Assembly: GCA_023935145.1 (NCBI GenBank)
Contig: CM043704.1
Location: forward strand, 94,017,873-94,081,872
DNA: 64,000 bases
Reading direction: 5' to 3'
Source of the DNA: Bretschneidera sinensis
Taxonomy: Eukaryota > Streptophyta > Magnoliopsida > Brassicales > Akaniaceae
The notes under the pieces were generated by a model. The model had not been told where the DNA came from, searched no databases, and was given only the letters and a program-made list of their open reading frames with translations. Positions 1 to 14,759 of the stretch are shown piece after piece. The position numbers were made by a program, and so were the translations under genes. Position 1 is the first letter of the stretch. Every line of letters begins with the position of its first letter.

Positions 1-189
1 AGTATTTGTTTCTAGTGTAAATATTTGAAACTAAAATATGGTAATCGGAAAATATGAGACTTATTTGGACATTAGAGTATTTGCTATTATAATTTTACAC
101 ACTAGTAATAATTAGAATGAATATTTTATAAATATATATTTTACAATTATACTACAATTATTTATACAATATTTTATATTCAATAAATA

Positions 190-373
190 TAAAATATATA
201 ATTTTATATTTGACCGAGTTACCGGTTTGGGGTCAGGTTGAAAATTTTAACCCAACCCACCGGTTTCAAAATATTTTCAACCCAATCTAATTTTTAAAAA
301 AACTCAACCTAACTCAACCCATTATATCGATTTAAATCGAGTTATAGATCAACTGGTTTGATGCTCACCCCTA
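190..373. mobile_element. Right end of a hAT-like MITE (partial)
   Basis: The end reads, on the - strand, TAGGGGTGAGCATCAAACC, which resembles terminal inverted repeats of plant non-autonomous hAT elements. It is followed inward by low-complexity runs of the type 'AACCCAACCC' and 'ACTCAACC'. No matching left terminus is visible in the first 190 bases, so the element is either truncated or starts outside the window. The family call is by resemblance only. Confidence 0.4.
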
Positions 374-1714
374 CTTTCTTTTCATGAGTCACCATGTGGA
401 GAAATATATGGATGTGTACTTTTGGCCAATATTCTTGAATTTCCATTATTAAATATAGTTCAAACCCAAAGGTAATCCAGAGAAACTTCTGCTTACGTAC
501 GAAAATAATATTCAACCCATCAATTTGGAAACTCAGAATAGGCAGCATTACTCATCGGCTGCCACGTTTGGTTACATTACTCCTATTAGAATTTGCAAAA
601 AATTTAAATAATAAATTCCAAATTAACTTTGACACGTATCATATTATCACTGATAAGCTATTCAACCTTCATTGAGTAAATTTTATTTTTAGTTTTTTTA
701 AGTTTATTTTTATTGGATTTTTTAAGTTTGGTATCCGTTTTAATTAGGTCATTTAACTAAATGATTTTGTTTCATTAACTAGTAATTCAAATGTGTACGT
801 TATGTGCATGATTGAATTTTATTTAGAATATAGGGTTATGGTTGATGTAATGGAACATTAGTTAAATGAAGTTGATGAAGATGTCAGGATAATAAATAAT
901 GTGACTAAGTTATTTGAATTTGATAAAACTGTTTTTAATTATGTTCTTGAACTCGACGTGAATGAGCCTGATGTGAATGATATTATTGTATCATTTGGGT
1001 GAATGACTTGATTGGAACGAGTATCAAACTTAAATAATCCAATAGAGGCATTTTAAACTTGTTGTAAATGAGTCTGTTGTTAATGAACTTGTTATGAATG
1101 CTATGCTATTTAGGTGAAAGACTTAATTGGAACAGATATCAAAGTTAAATGACTTAATAGAGACGTTTTAAACTCCAATAACCCAATAAAAATGCGAAAC
1201 ATACTAAAAAAACTAAAAATAAAATTTACTCATATTTATTTTTATGGTCAGTTGTAAATGTTCCGGTATCACTATTGAAAATTTTAGGATCTTATACTCA
1301 AACAAAATGATGTGTCACAAACCAATTTTATGTCTAAAATATTGTTCTTAATTCATAAGAAGCTTTTATAAATAAAAAAATCATAAGAAGCTTTTATCAA
1401 AAAACTTTCATAAGAAACTAATTGTTCTATTAAAATAAAGAAGTTAATTATTTTCTTATCTTATATTAGAGTTAACAAAAATAATTTTTCATTAAATTTA
1501 ACGGACAATTTTGTTATTTTGTAAAATGTTTTAGTTTCTCATAACAATCTAATTCGTTTATTAGTTTTAAATTGGTTTTTATTTTTTAAAATTTAATATA
1601 TAAAAAAGAGGAGAAGTTAAGATAAACTAAAAAGAAAAAAAAATCAATGGTCCTCCTTATCTTCTAGAAAGGAAAAGAAAGGGTCTTTTCCGGTAATAAG
1701 AAAAGAAGGATTTT
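374..1714. other. Intergenic, AT-rich, no gene seen
   Basis: This stretch has no ORF with recognisable protein similarity. Around 900-1200 there is an imperfect repeat of phrases such as 'gacttgattggaac' and 'gacttaattggaac', about 120 bases apart, suggesting an old local duplication. A short duplicated piece around 'aagaagctttta' lies near 1360-1400. The last part is the upstream region of the RAD54-like gene. Confidence 0.6.
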
Positions 1715-1724
1715 GCCGCCAAAT
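1715..1724. promoter_or_regulatory. Possible E2F site upstream of RAD54-like gene
   Basis: GCCGCCAAAT reads ATTTGGCGGC on the other strand, which fits the loose E2F consensus (W)TTSSCSS. It lies about 100 bases before the RAD54-like start codon. Plant recombination and replication genes are often E2F targets, so the location is plausible, but a ten-base match by eye is weak evidence. Confidence 0.3.
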
Positions 1725-1821
1725 TTCCGTGATTTTAAAAAGAACAGCCCTTTCCTCTTTGTCCAAAGTTTTCCAAACCCACAATTTTTAGTGAGACCCA
1801 TACTCAAGCTCACAATCATCA

Positions 1822-4800
1822 ATGGAAGACGAAGAAGAAGTTCTCTCATCTTCCGATCCCAGCGATTCAAGCGACGATTACACCGTTGCTTGCGATAACG
1901 ACGGTGAAGATCTAGAGGAAAACGATAACGATTACGGTGATAATGAACAACACGTGGCGCATTCTGCATCGTCCGATGAAGACCGGAAATCAAAGAACGT
2001 CGATGCTCTCGTGAGGTAACAATCCAGTTATTCACCCACTAAACACCTGAGCTTTACTTAATAACGGTTAAAAATTCATTTCACATATCTCCATTTGTGA
2101 AACTGGAGCTCTTCCATTTGAATTTTTAGGGTTTTAGTGCAAATTTTCGGATTCAGGGTTTCTATAAGTTTTATTTAGCATTCTGTGGATTGGAGGTTGT
2201 CTAATTTGATTTTCTATTTGGTTGATGAGAAAATGGCAGAAAATGAAAAGGTAAACGAGGGTTTTTCTATTAGTTAGGATAGTTATTGTTATTTTTGTTT
2301 TAGTTTTTGATGCAACAGATATAGCTTAGATAAGAAAATGCAAATAGGGAGTTTAGCTGGACTAGGCACCAGTCGGAAGGTTTTTGGTTTTTCATGTCTC
2401 AGAACATGAGTAACTTCCATCTGCATTTGCAATTTCTTTTCTTTCTTTCTTTTTTAATTTACTGATAACTATATTTATTTGGAAACAAGATGGAGTATTT
2501 AGTGAATTTATTGTTATGAGTTATTGGAGTAAATCTCCGATGGTTTAGTCTGCTGGAGCTAAACACTGAAGCTAGTGTTTCTCGTTTGTGAAATTAGTCT
2601 ATTGATATGGTCTTTTGCAGCTGTTGGAGTTTTACTAACAGTTAAAACTTTCTGAACTTGGATGTTATAGTAATATCTAAAAGAAATATAGATGAAAGAA
2701 GTTTTCATAAACAAGAATTGAAATATGTAGTGTGATTTATCAGAGGCAACCTTGTCGTGAGAAGGCAATCACCGCTTCCACGAGTTCTTTCTGTGTCGGA
2801 AGGGGCAGCAGCTTGTAGGAAACCTTTTAAGCCTCCGTGCTCCAATGGCTATAGTAACGACAATGAACACCTTGCTCGCCGCCTTTGGGCTCGCAAACGT
2901 TTTGTTCCCTGGGGCTCTTCAAGCCCAATGTTGGTTGCAATTACTAATCGACAGAATATACCAAGTACTGTTGAGAAAAATGTGGAGGAGGAACTTGTGG
3001 CTCTGCCACCTGGTATTGATCCTTTGGTATTGTGGCAACCCGAAGAAACTGAGGATGGATTGGGTAGTTTAGTGCCAATAGTGGTGGATCCATTGCTTGT
3101 TCGTTTCCTTCGACCCCATCAAAGGTATTGCTCATGATATAAAATTCGAAGTCAGGTTTTGATATCTATATTTTATCTTTTATGTACAGAACGATCTTAT
3201 ATTCTCCCACATTTTACTTATCTTCCCTAATATGATTTTAAATTGCTAAAGCAATTGGAACCAGTTGGTAGAACCATGCATACATATTTAACTGATTTAA
3301 GGTTCTGTTTTTACTGTTGACCAACAAAACTTATCATTTTTTTATCAGTGTGGCAACATTCAGAAATCGGTTATTTTGCTAATTTTTCATTTGGTTGCGG
3401 CTTCATATAGTTGATGAGATGAAATTATTGAACTGCAGAGAGGGGGTTCAGTTCATGTTTGAATGTGTTTCAGGTTTATATGATGCTGAAAATATAAACG
3501 GGTGTATTCTTGCTGATGATATGGGGTATATATCTCTTCTTTTCCTAATATATCCTGGGAAATCGAGTTTTGTAGCTTCTCCTGTATTCTATTGCTCTTA
3601 GTTATGTCCACTCAGTTGTTATTTTTGCTCTTACTTTTGCAGTTTGGGAAAGACATTGCAATCCATCACATTACTTTATACTCTTCTTCATCAAGGATTT
3701 GATGGGAAGCCAATGGTCAAAAAGGCCATCATTGTCACACCAACCAGTCTTGTAAGTAACTGGGAGGCCGAAATTAAGAAATGGGTTGGAGAAAGAGTTC
3801 AGCTTATAGCTCTCTGTGAAAGCACCAAAGACGATGTTGTCTCTGGAATTGACAGTTTCATCAGCCCACACAGGTCTTTACAGGTATATCTGCACCTCTG
3901 CTCTGGTAATTTCCAAAAGTATGCACTGATTCATTTAATTTCACCAGGTATTGATTGTTTCATATGAGACATTTCGAATGCATTCATCAAAATTTAGCCA
4001 AAAGGGATCCTGTGATCTTCTCATATGTGATGAGGCTCATAGGCTGAAAAATGACCAGACACTAACAAATCGGGTAAGATGTAGAGAAGTAATATTATTA
4101 CTTAAGTACAAGTTAATTTTTATATATGCTTTTATATTGTTTCTTTCCTTACTACTCATAAACATAATTCTTGGGCAGGCATTGGCCGCTCTCACATGCA
4201 AACAACGGATTTTGTTGTCTGGAACTCCAATGCAGGTGACAGAAATTTGCTAGTGGTTATTTGTTTTTCTTATAATTCTAAGTTCTTTCCACACCTGTTC
4301 TTATTTTTCCTCCATTTGACCTGCAGAATGATCTAGAAGAATTTTTTGCCATGGTCAACTTTACAAATCCAGGAATATTAGGGGATGCTGCATACTTTCG
4401 CCGTTACTATGAGGTGAACCGTTTTCTTAAATTTGAAACACTATATGTGGTGGTTAATTTGGAAATTGATCTCATCAAATTAGATTCAGTGGTTATTCCA
4501 TATCTCTCCCTCTTTTTTCTGGAGGGCAGGTTGTGGGTTTGCTTGTTGGGCATTGTGGAGGAATGTGCAGTTGATGTAACTATTGATTGACCATTCTGTT
4601 AAATTGGTACATTTTTTCCCTTTGAAAAGCTAAGGACAGGAAAATTTGATGCCTACTCTTTTGGTCTATTGTTACAAGTATGGCATACCCACGAATGGCA
4701 CCAAGTACATTCACAATCATTACTGCTAAGCATAAGTGCCAAGATTCTGTAATTGATAGCATCAAATAGCATCAATTATTTACCTTACATGAGGTCTTTT

Positions 4801-7800
4801 CCTTACCAAGCGGTGTGTGTGGGTCGGGTGGGGGGAAGGAACCTCACGTGACAATGGGTGTTCCATATCATTTCATTGCCAGTATGTATATTTTCCTTTC
4901 AAAATTTGCAAATTTAAACTAAATTACTTTTCCCGGTCTATTCTTTTCAATTTTATTTCCTTGTTCTCCTTTTTTTTTCTTTCTAAAATGCACTATTACA
5001 AACCTGGAGAGTGGTTGCTTGAATTTGGAATCCTAACACTGGTATGCAGGTGTTGCAACCATAAGAGTACTTAGCACGTACAAGCACAGAGTCATGTACA
5101 CATACGCATACATGCAGAAGTAGCTTGTTCTCTTAGTTCCAGATGAGCAGAGCTCTTTCAAAGTCCTTTTTCTGATATAAATATTCTATGCCCATGCATA
5201 TTTCTTACATTCTGTAAAAAGCTCCTTTCAACTAAAGAAAGAACCTTTTAAGTGATGAAGGCACTGTTAGTGTTATCAGTGATATCATACTGTTAATAAT
5301 GCTGTGAATAATGTTGACTTATTCTGTCATATGAAATTTTCTTATTTTTTCCTTTCATTCTGTCAACACATGCCGGCTTGGGTTGCCCATATAAATTATG
5401 AAGTCACCCATTATTTGTGGAAGAGAACCTACTTCTAGTAAAGAAGAGAAGAAGCTAGGAGTCGAGCGCTCTGCAGAACTAAGTGCAAAAGTAAATCAGG
5501 TAATTTTAAATTAATTTATTTATATTTTGATGTTAATACTTTTGTAGAGACTTGCTCGAGAATTTTCCTCTATATAAGGTTTCTTTTAATATTAAAGAAT
5601 AAAGAAAGAATTACTTCTAGTGCTTCTCACAACTGACTTATGTGCTTGCAGTTTATATTGAGGAGAACTAATACATTGCTGTCAAATCACCTACCACCAA
5701 AGGTACCCCTTTTGTTTTACATGCTATTGCCCCTTATTGCAGGTTCTTAATGTTTTGGACAACATATCTATTTGCTTTACAATATTATCTCTTTGATCAC
5801 TGTATATTGTACAAAAGTAAATAATGATGCACAAGGCGATTTTGATTAATGACTTAATAACTTATGCCTCCTTGCCCAGCTAAGGTGAGTCAGAGCTGCT
5901 AGCTCTACAAAATAATGAAAAAGATCATGTGTAGTCAAAAGTTTGCTAAAGTAGCTTTCCTCATGTCTTAACTTTCTGCCCCTTTTTGTGCTGTTTACAT
6001 TTATGATATTCTTAAAATTTCTTTTATCTAAATTTTACACTTCTCAATTTTGGTTTTTGCTGCAGATAATTCAAGTAGTTTGTTGCAAGCTGACTCCGCT
6101 CCAGTCTGAATTATATAATCATTTTATACATTCCAAGAATGTAGGTGTTGTTTCTAATCGAGTTAAAGTGTGTTATATTAAATGTATTGGTATTTGCACT
6201 TCAATAAGAAAGTGCCTGATTCTTATAAAAAAGAAGAAGAAGAAGAGTGTCACATGGTTGTTGTCTTGGTGCTCTCAAGCGCAGGTCAAAAGAGCAATTA
6301 CTGAAGAAACAAAGAAATCAAAGATTTTGGCTTATATTACAGCTCTTAAGAAACTCTGCAATCATCCAAAGGTATAAATTTTTTGGAAAAAAAATCACTT
6401 GAGATATTTTCCCATCTTTATTGTTATGTGGACCTATACCAAGAATAAAAGTTGGTAAGATTTGCTTTCATTGTCCAAAATGACAGTCATCATTTTCTGT
6501 GAAGATTTTAGTCTTTGCTATAACTGTTGGCAAATAGATGGTTCATGTCGGAATGCAAAAGACAAATACATATCTTAGAAATATAAATACATCTCAGAAC
6601 CCATGATTTGATATGTGTATGTATCTTGTCACTAACATTTTACTTGAGAAGTTATTTCTTTTTCCTTTATCCTTTTGGTAGTTCTAGATAAATTAATTAA
6701 AAGAAATATACTTGAGACATTAATAAATCAATTTGTTTCTTTCTTCATGCAATAAGCTCAGAATTAAGGTCTCAATCTTTTAGTTTTATTTTGACTTTGG
6801 TGCCATTATAGTTTCTGAACTTTGACCTCCAAACTCTCTTTCTTTCCTTCTGGGGGCAGGTTTTTTATTTCTTGTAATATAGATAGCCTGGGCCTCCCCT
6901 ATAACTCTACTCCAACCTTGTTGACAGTTCTTTATTGTGTTTTTTAACAAGCTTCTACCTCTAGCTTCTATCACCACATTGTGTCACTTCAATATAGCTA
7001 CGGACTGAGTAGACACTATAACTTGTATTATATAGCTCAGTAGATCATACTATGTTGACGCTTGGTTGAGGCCAATAGGTGTATTCATATGATAAATTTT
7101 AGATAGTTTGGAGCTTTCCGATTTTGACAATGTTGAACTTCCTTCTGCTGTTATGAACTTATAGTTGACATGTTCTGCAACTGAAATCATTCTATTAAGA
7201 CACAATCAGATTGAATGCAAAATATGTCCTTTTTTACTTTTACTGCTCACATTTTCTAATTGTATTTTTCAAAAGCTGGTTCATAAGTAATTTTCTCGGA
7301 GAAAATCTAGAACATTTAAGCCAGGTGTGGTTGTAGGAAGCACTTCAATGAAGCATCATTGTTGCAAATTTTGTATTGCAAATACTTGATTGAAAGAATG
7401 TTTATCACTGTATCTAGAAAGCACAAGCACCTCCTACTTATAAGAGGATGCCTGGTTAATGACACACCATATCTTAGATTATAATGAGACCACTAAATCT
7501 GTTATTCTTATTTTGGGTGCTACTTTCATCAAATATAAGATATTTTAGATTGATCTTGAGAAATTCAGTTTATCTAGTTTTGCTACTGTTTCATTTTCCT
7601 GTTTGATTTCCATTCTTATATCAGAAACACTTTCATTCTTATGGAATATATTACATCAATGTAGCTCATCTATGATACGATAAGAAGTGGCAGTCCAGGA
7701 ACTACAGGATTTGAGGACTGCATGCGTTTTTTTCCCCCAGAGATGTTCTCTGGAAGGTAGGCATTTCTTTTATATGTTTTTTTATATATATTTCATGTTT

Positions 7801-10800
7801 GATGTTTATGATCTCATTGGACTTCTTTTGATTTTTCGTTTCCATCTGTTGTTAGATCTGGATCATGGACTGGTGGTGATGGGACGTGGGTTGAACTGTC
7901 TGGGAAAATGCATGTCTTAGCCCGGTTACTGGCCCATCTACGTCAGAGAACTGATGACCGAATTGTTCTCGTCTCAAACTACACTCAGGTACTTTTATAT
8001 GGTGATTCTGTATAGTTGAGGCAGTTCAGTGGCATGAAATGTGGGTCAACCTTGTTAAATTGTACTATATACTTTATGTTTCCATCTAGATTGAGCAAAA
8101 TTTTCTGTTTCACACCATTCTTCAGTAGTTTTAGATAGGGAGTCTGGGTAAATAAAGTGATTCAGTATCGAGGATTTTTTATTAAACTCGATATTGCTTA
8201 ATTTGCCATTCATTTCTCATCTGGTATGGGGATATTGTGTTGTTTCAGACACCCCATTCAGTAGCGTACTATCAGTTTCTGATGAGGCAGCAATGCAATT
8301 ATATGTACCACTGCTATACTTCTTTTAGTGAGAAAAAAAGGTCAACTGCTATGTTTTTAATTTTTTTTTGTTAATTAACATATTAGTATTAAAGGGCACC
8401 AAGGGGGTGCCCACCAATGTAACTACTAGCTAAACATAGTAAATCTATGAAATTTATAAGTTTCAGCTCATTTACAGGAAAAATTCCCCTCAAACCAAAA
8501 AAGTAAGGGTATTAAGCCACCACTCCTTGAGGGAAGCATATTCCTTTCAATCCAAACCATCCACAAAATAGAGAGTGGCATCAAAGAAATGGCTTTCCTT
8601 CATTCTTTAGAAGCTCGATTACCGTTCCATGCATAACTCCTCTTTAATGGACCTGGTGCTAACCCAAGAAAGTCCCAACAAAGAAAGAGCGAATTCCCAT
8701 AATTGCCTTGACAAGAGCACCCCATCAGGAGATGGTGTACGGTCTCGGCATTCTCCTTACCTAGGCAATACCGGTTGAATAACACTTTTCTCTTTTGTGG
8801 AGACTGTCAATGGTTAACTGCTATATTTACTAAAATAAAACTTCCAATTTGGATTTGTATTGTAAGGAGATTTTCTTTCAAAAACAAACCCAGATTAACA
8901 AAAGAAAATACTTATATGTACATTTTTTTTTCTAGAATGAAAACAATTTTTTGTGCTTATCAAACTTGCTTGCATAGCAACTATTTGTTTGGTCTATGAC
9001 CACATAGTTTCTTATCGTGACTCAAGTCATTCTATCCAGCATTTACAGGGAAAATTTTCTTCCCATAAGAAGAAATGGATCCAGTTTGTTTCTTTATGTA
9101 ATAAATTTACATGATGTATCAGACACTGGATCTGTTTGCTCAACTGTGTCGCGAGAGAAGATATCCATACCTGAGACTTGATGGAACAACATCAATTAGC
9201 AAGAGACAGAAGTTAGTTAATCGCTTCAATGACCCATCAAAGGTATAAAAGTTTTTTTTGTCATTGGTTTGTTGCAAATCTTCCTTAATTTTTGTTGAGT
9301 ATCATCTGGGCTTATTACTGATAAATTTAGTTTGAATTAACATCTTGCAGGATGAGTTTGCATTTCTCTTAAGCAGCAAAGCTGGCGGTTGTGGCCTCAA
9401 TTTAATTGGTGGGAATCGGCTTGTCTTGTTTGATCCTGATTGGAATCCTGCCAATGATAAACAAGTAATTGCTCTGTCCAACCTCCCCATTTACTACTGA
9501 AGTACTGATGTAAGTTAAAATATTGGCATATTGATCTCTAATGACATAATATTCTGACTGTTCACGTTTTCTGTAATTCCCAAAATTAGGCTGCTGCAAG
9601 AGTTTGGAGGGATGGACAAAAGAAGCGAGTATACATCTACAGATTTCTGAGTACTGGAACTATTGAAGAAAAGGTTTAATGCAGTAGCAACAGAGTTATT
9701 CTAACTGTTGTGCTCCGTTTTTTTTTCCTGCATTTGCATTATTGTTTGAGCTACCAATGATCTGTGTATCTCATATTCATGTTGATTTCTGTAGGTCTAC
9801 CAGCGCCAGATGTCAAAAGAAGGGCTTCAGAAAGTTATTCAGCAGGAGCAGACAGATAGCCTTACTACACAGGTACATGTTTTGTTGTTTTCAGATGCTT
9901 TTTCCTACAGGAATTTAGTTATTGAGTGTACTATGCATGAAGTATTTGAAATGCAGGGAAATTTTCTTTCAACAGAAGATTTACGAGATCTGTTCTCATT
10001 TCACGAGAATGTGAGGTAATGTGTGTTTCCTAAATTATATACTACTATTAGATTGCATTACAAAAACTCCCTTTTATATGTCTAGTCGCCCTACACAAAA
10101 TAATCCTTGTTGAAAGGCTGTAAAAATTACAGTAACTTTGGGTTCATATCTTTTACATAACATGAACACTGGTACTGCTTATGTTATCACTGATGGCAAT
10201 ACAGATGCAGCTCTGCCATAGCCAAAAGAAAGGGGGAAATGATGGTAAGATTGGATTACATCAGCTGTTATTAGTGTATAGTCTTCAGATCCCCCTATTT
10301 GGTCTTTTTTATTGTTTTGCCCCAGGCTGCCCAAACTTTAACGAAAACACAAGAAGTATTAGCTTGCTACCAGATTATTTTGAGACTATACCTGTTAATA
10401 TTATCCAATACTTACAACCTTGGCTTATGATATAAGTATGGAGATAAAACATGATGGTTCAACCCATATTACAAATATTTTTCTGATGTACTTCTTCCCC
10501 CATCCCCTCCCTTTTCCTGCCATAACTATATCCAGAATTGTTAAAGATTTCGGACCAAATTTCACTCACTTTTATGGAACCCTTCCTTTCTTAACTTTGA
10601 ACTGTGTGTTAAAATGCTTCTTAGCTGTTGCATTCAATCTTTATGCTTCCGTAACATGAAGCTGTATCTCATCCTCCATCTTTCATGCAATATATGTAGG
10701 TCAGAAATTCATGAAAATATGAATTGCACCCGTTGCCAAAATGATGATGATGGGACCGAGAACATAAAGGAAGGAGATGAAGACAAATTAACCAGTAAGA

Positions 10801-12110
10801 GTTGTCAGTCTGATCAAGAGGATATAGGTGGATTTGCAGGAATCACTGGATGCTTGCATAAGTTAAAGAGCTCAGAGAAACAGGTTGCTCACTCGTCATT
10901 AGATAACAAGAGTCTAGTGTTCTCCTTTGCTTCTGATCTCATTTATATCTTTTCTGTGATTGTTTTCAGGTAGGCACTCCAGTCGAGGAGGATTTAGGAA
11001 GCTGGGGGCATCATTTTTACTCAACGTCAGTGCCTGACACTATATTTCAAGCTTCAGCTGGTGATGAGGTGTGCTACTGTTTACAGTATCATACTTTCTT
11101 TGATTTTTCTTTCAAGAAAAATTCCATCATAAATTTATTACAAGGGTTTTGTGCTTGGTAAATCCTAGATCTGAATTTCTATTTTATCATCTATCTTGAT
11201 TTGATAATATAATAATTTGTACAGCTTACAGAAAAACATAGTGAAACATCTCCTAGTTTAAAGCTTGAATTCTGAATTGACATGAACAGCTCGCAGTCTA
11301 CAAATGTTTATCGTAGGTTACACACATAAAATAAAAATGCTTCAACTTTTATATTACTCATCAAGAAAACAAACGGTGGTTACATTATGTTTTTTCCTCA
11401 ATGCTTTCTCGTGAGAGAAACAGTGATTTAACAGCTTAAATACAGTATGTGTTTAATGGAGAAAAGGTGAGTAAAATTCTCATCTGTATGTTAGAAAATG
11501 AGTTTTTTTTTTATTTTCCTTAATTTATTAGGAGTATTTTTTTCTATAGTACATAAATTGCAAAACTTCTTGCCAGTGACATTTTATGTTTGTGAAGAAT
11601 CAGCTAATTTTCATAAATTGAGATATTCCACCACTGTATTGAACATGAATATAATAGCATGTACATTCCACTTTTAATTACTCCATCTAATTTGTTCATC
11701 GTCAACCAAAATAAAAGTATGCTCATAGTTTCACAATGTTGCAGGTCACATTTGTTTTTACAAACCAAGTAGATGGGAAGCTTGTACCCGTTGAACCAAA
11801 AGTAAACCCAAAGATGCAGGGAGCAGAGGGAAATAAAAACGGAAGCAATTTCAAGCAAAATCTGAACGAGAAAACCAATTTATTGTCTCAGGATCAAAAA
11901 CTGCTACAACCAGTTTCTTCCAATGGAAATGCCATGAGGTTCACACAGTCTGCTTATAAGCCTTTGCAAAGTAATACTATGAAATCAATTAGAACTTCTA
12001 TAAAAGGTACAGTGCACGAAGCAATAAAGCCTAGACTCTCTATTGGAAATAAACTACCCCTGAAGAGGTTATCTCCTGATACTGTAGAACATGATGACGA
12101 TTTTGAATGA
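1822..12110 (+). CDS. RAD54: RAD54-like SNF2/SWI2 DNA-dependent ATPase (homologous recombination)
   Basis: Twenty-one exons join in frame to about 930 codons (Arabidopsis RAD54 is about 910): 1822-2015, 2762-3124, 3439-3525, 3643-3883, 3948-4073, 4179-4235, 4327-4413, 5404-5499, 5652-5702, 6066-6140, 6285-6371, 7665-7756, 7856-7988, 9123-9242, 9351-9464, 9590-9673, 9795-9872, 9957-10015, 10700-10883, 10970-11068, 11745-12110. The first ATG opens an acidic Ser/Asp-rich N-terminus. Walker A (DDMGLGKT) is near residues 210-218, DEAH at about 323-326, LLSGTPMQN at about 349-357, and the C-terminal helicase lobe carries [11 protein letters not shown] and [11 protein letters not shown] (about 641-651). 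A plant-like C-terminal tail ends EHDDDFE. RAD54 is a nuclear motor that remodels DNA with RAD51 during strand invasion. All junctions keep phase and no lesion was seen. Exon 8 (acceptor AAG) is the least certain border. Intron 13 carries an antisense LINE piece. Confidence 0.93.
8388..8790 (-). mobile_element. 5'-truncated LINE 3' fragment in RAD54 intron 13
   Basis: On the - strand the fragment encodes a decayed reverse-transcriptase zinc-binding (zf-RVT) segment with the phrase [14 protein letters not shown], followed by a 3' tail ending CCTTGGTGCCC and A-rich sequence (a T-run at 8356-8370 on +). Closely similar text occurs at 49960-50300, and more distantly at 52405-52920. It lies antisense to the host gene and contains stops, so it is inactive. 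Confidence 0.65.
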
Positions 12111-14759
12111 AGTTTTTGACAGCTACATTTGATTAAGTTTCCTTTTTGTTACAAGTGCTCAAAATGCCTATAGGTTTATGGAAAACCATGAAATTGATTT
12201 AATTTATGTCATAAGTAGGTTTCGGTACAGATATTGGGACATACGGGATCAACACTCCACTCGTTATAGTGTTTGCTACAGTGATTTTCAAAGGGTAAAA
12301 TGATAAGTTACGAATGACAAGTTGTGTTGTTACTAATAGAAAGGGGTGTTTTAATAACAGTGCTTGTAGGTTTATAGCACATTGGCAACACTTTTGTTTG
12401 CCTAGACACAAGAAATGATTTTGCAAAAGAAAAGTTGATTGAAGTGGAGATTAAATCTACACTCAAACATCGCCTTAATCTTTAAGGTTGAAAGATGAAA
12501 GTTCACTTGTGGTTGTGCACTTAAATAAATAATGTACTCTGTAATTTTGTTACTTTTAAGATCTTTACGATGATATTTCATTTAAATCACATTGATCAAA
12601 TTAATTGTTTTGGTATGTGAAGAGTTTATATACCATGATTATTAGATCTTATGTATAAATGAAGAATATAGGATGTGGGTAATCATAAATTATCATGTAT
12701 TCTTGAAAGATTTTATTTTAAAAGAAAAATTTTGTCACAAGAATTAGGCAATTAAGGCAAAGAAATAAGATGATTTAATCATCATTTTGTGCTAGGAAAG
12801 CCCTTCCCATTATAATAGCATGATGGAAAGATAAATTACTAAAAGAAAATCTAGGCATGTTAGGTATGATGATCTAAGTTTGGGAGGAAAAACTTGCGTT
12901 TGGAGAGTCTGTCAAGCAAATGTCCAATATATTATGTAGGATATCATGTGAACCTAAAAACTTAAACTAATAAGTTTTGGTTCCACCACCATATATATGC
13001 AATTCACTTATCTAGTTTTTTCTCCATGTGAGATTGATTTTTCACATCTTTTTACTCACGTATGAATATTCTCAACATAAAGCACCCAGATAAAAAAGTA
13101 GTGAAGAGTTTATCTCCACGATCTGACATTGTTAATCGAGCCTTGTGCTAAACACAAATATAAGATAGGTTCTTCTCAGATTAAGAATACAAAAGTCAAG
13201 TTTTGCTAACAAAATGGGAGACCAAAAAGGGGACACTGCCCCTTAGACTAAGTTTATCTCCACTAGTTCATGAGATTAGTACATTTTCTTTGGGTATCTT
13301 CATGACTTTTAGCAATTGTAGGGTGAGAATCAACCACTTGTCAAAAACCCATTTGGTCAATCATTGGAAATGCCATTGAGATGAGGATGAAGATGAACCA
13401 TGTGAAGGTCAATTTGGAATAAAAATTTCTTTATCATTCACATGTTGGTAATGGTAGCAGTCAAACCAAAGGCTTAAACTAGATTTTCTGTTTTGTTTTG
13501 TTGGTAAGAGTTGAGAAAACTTTGATCACCATACAAGATTAACAAGCTAAGGTCCACATGGGCCTTTTAGGAAGTCTGAAAAGTTGAAAAACCATGCTTA
13601 ACAGAGACTGTTTTTCAAGTGCCAAGAAAATGTATATCGATAATCAAATTTGAAACCGGCTAACTGAAATTCTTAGAGGTTTTATTTGAGTCTAAGAAAC
13701 ACTAAAGTATGATTGGTAAAAGAAAAAGTGAAAAGAGAGTAAAACAAACTTTTCTTTCTTTCGGGAGAAAATTAAAAAGTTGAGGTTTTCTTTTTCATAT
13801 TGAAAGTGGAAAGCAAAATGAGAGATTGTAAGTAGTTGTAACTATACTTTTTTTTAAAAAAAATATTTTCATGAAACACACTCATCAATTTTTTTTATCA
13901 AACACGAAAAAAAAACTATAATAATTTGTTACCATCCCTTTTAACACTTTTTTATACACAAAAATGGATTAATCAAAAATACAAAAAATACTCATTACAA
14001 TTATTTTTTTGACCTGCTACAATGATTTTTGGAGGTAAAATGATGAGTCACTAGTAACAATTTTACACATGTTGCAAAATTATTAATACACTATTCTAAA
14101 TGTCAAAATCGATTGTTAACATATCACTGCTCTCCAAAAAAATCAATATTTTCTGTGTTTTTCTTTTTATCATTCCATACTTTCTCTTAAGAGATTTAGA
14201 GAAGTTAAAAAGCATTTCTTGTTATCCTTAGTCATAGTTTGAATACATGCTATGAGTTACTGATCAGCTGTGAAAAACCTTGTAGATTTTCAGTCTTATC
14301 CTTTCCCCTTTAAGACTCATGAGCCTTACTTAATTGTTACTTGTTAGTTTTCTTTTTTACATTGACAAGAAGAAAGATCAAACGCAGATCTCCTATATGG
14401 AAAACCCGAAATAACCAATAAATCAAGAGAACCGCATCAATGGTTTCTTTTCATTTCCCTTCATAGTGAAAGGAACACAATTTGGCCACGGCACAAGAGA
14501 AACTGAAGTTAATACAGCTTTTGTCGGCTAAAATAACACCTTTCTTAAAGTTTGATTAATATCTAAATGGCTGCTTCACTTGAAAATTTTATAAGGATTT
14601 CTAATCACTAAGTGACAAATCTAAGTAACATGAGATGTCTACTTTTTACAATACAAATACAAATAGCTGCATGCGGATCCTAACACCGCAAGAGAAGAAA
14701 GAACAACTTAACTTAAAAGAGTTTTGTCTTTGTGGCTATTATTAGTGTGAATATCCCAT
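12111..14759. other. Intergenic region between RAD54-like and small unknown gene
   Basis: No gene is recognised. A similar segment occurs twice: 'tgctacagtgattttcaaagggtaaaatgat' style text near 12275-12325 and again near 14017-14065, likely fragments of one dispersed repeat. A-rich and T-rich homopolymer runs are common at 13840-13990. The last 300 bases probably include the promoter and 5' UTR of the next gene. Confidence 0.5.

Noticed and set aside
1664..2035. 123-codon frame on - opposite RAD54 exon 1
   Set aside because: Antisense shadow of an acidic coding exon; Arg-rich composition follows from the other strand.
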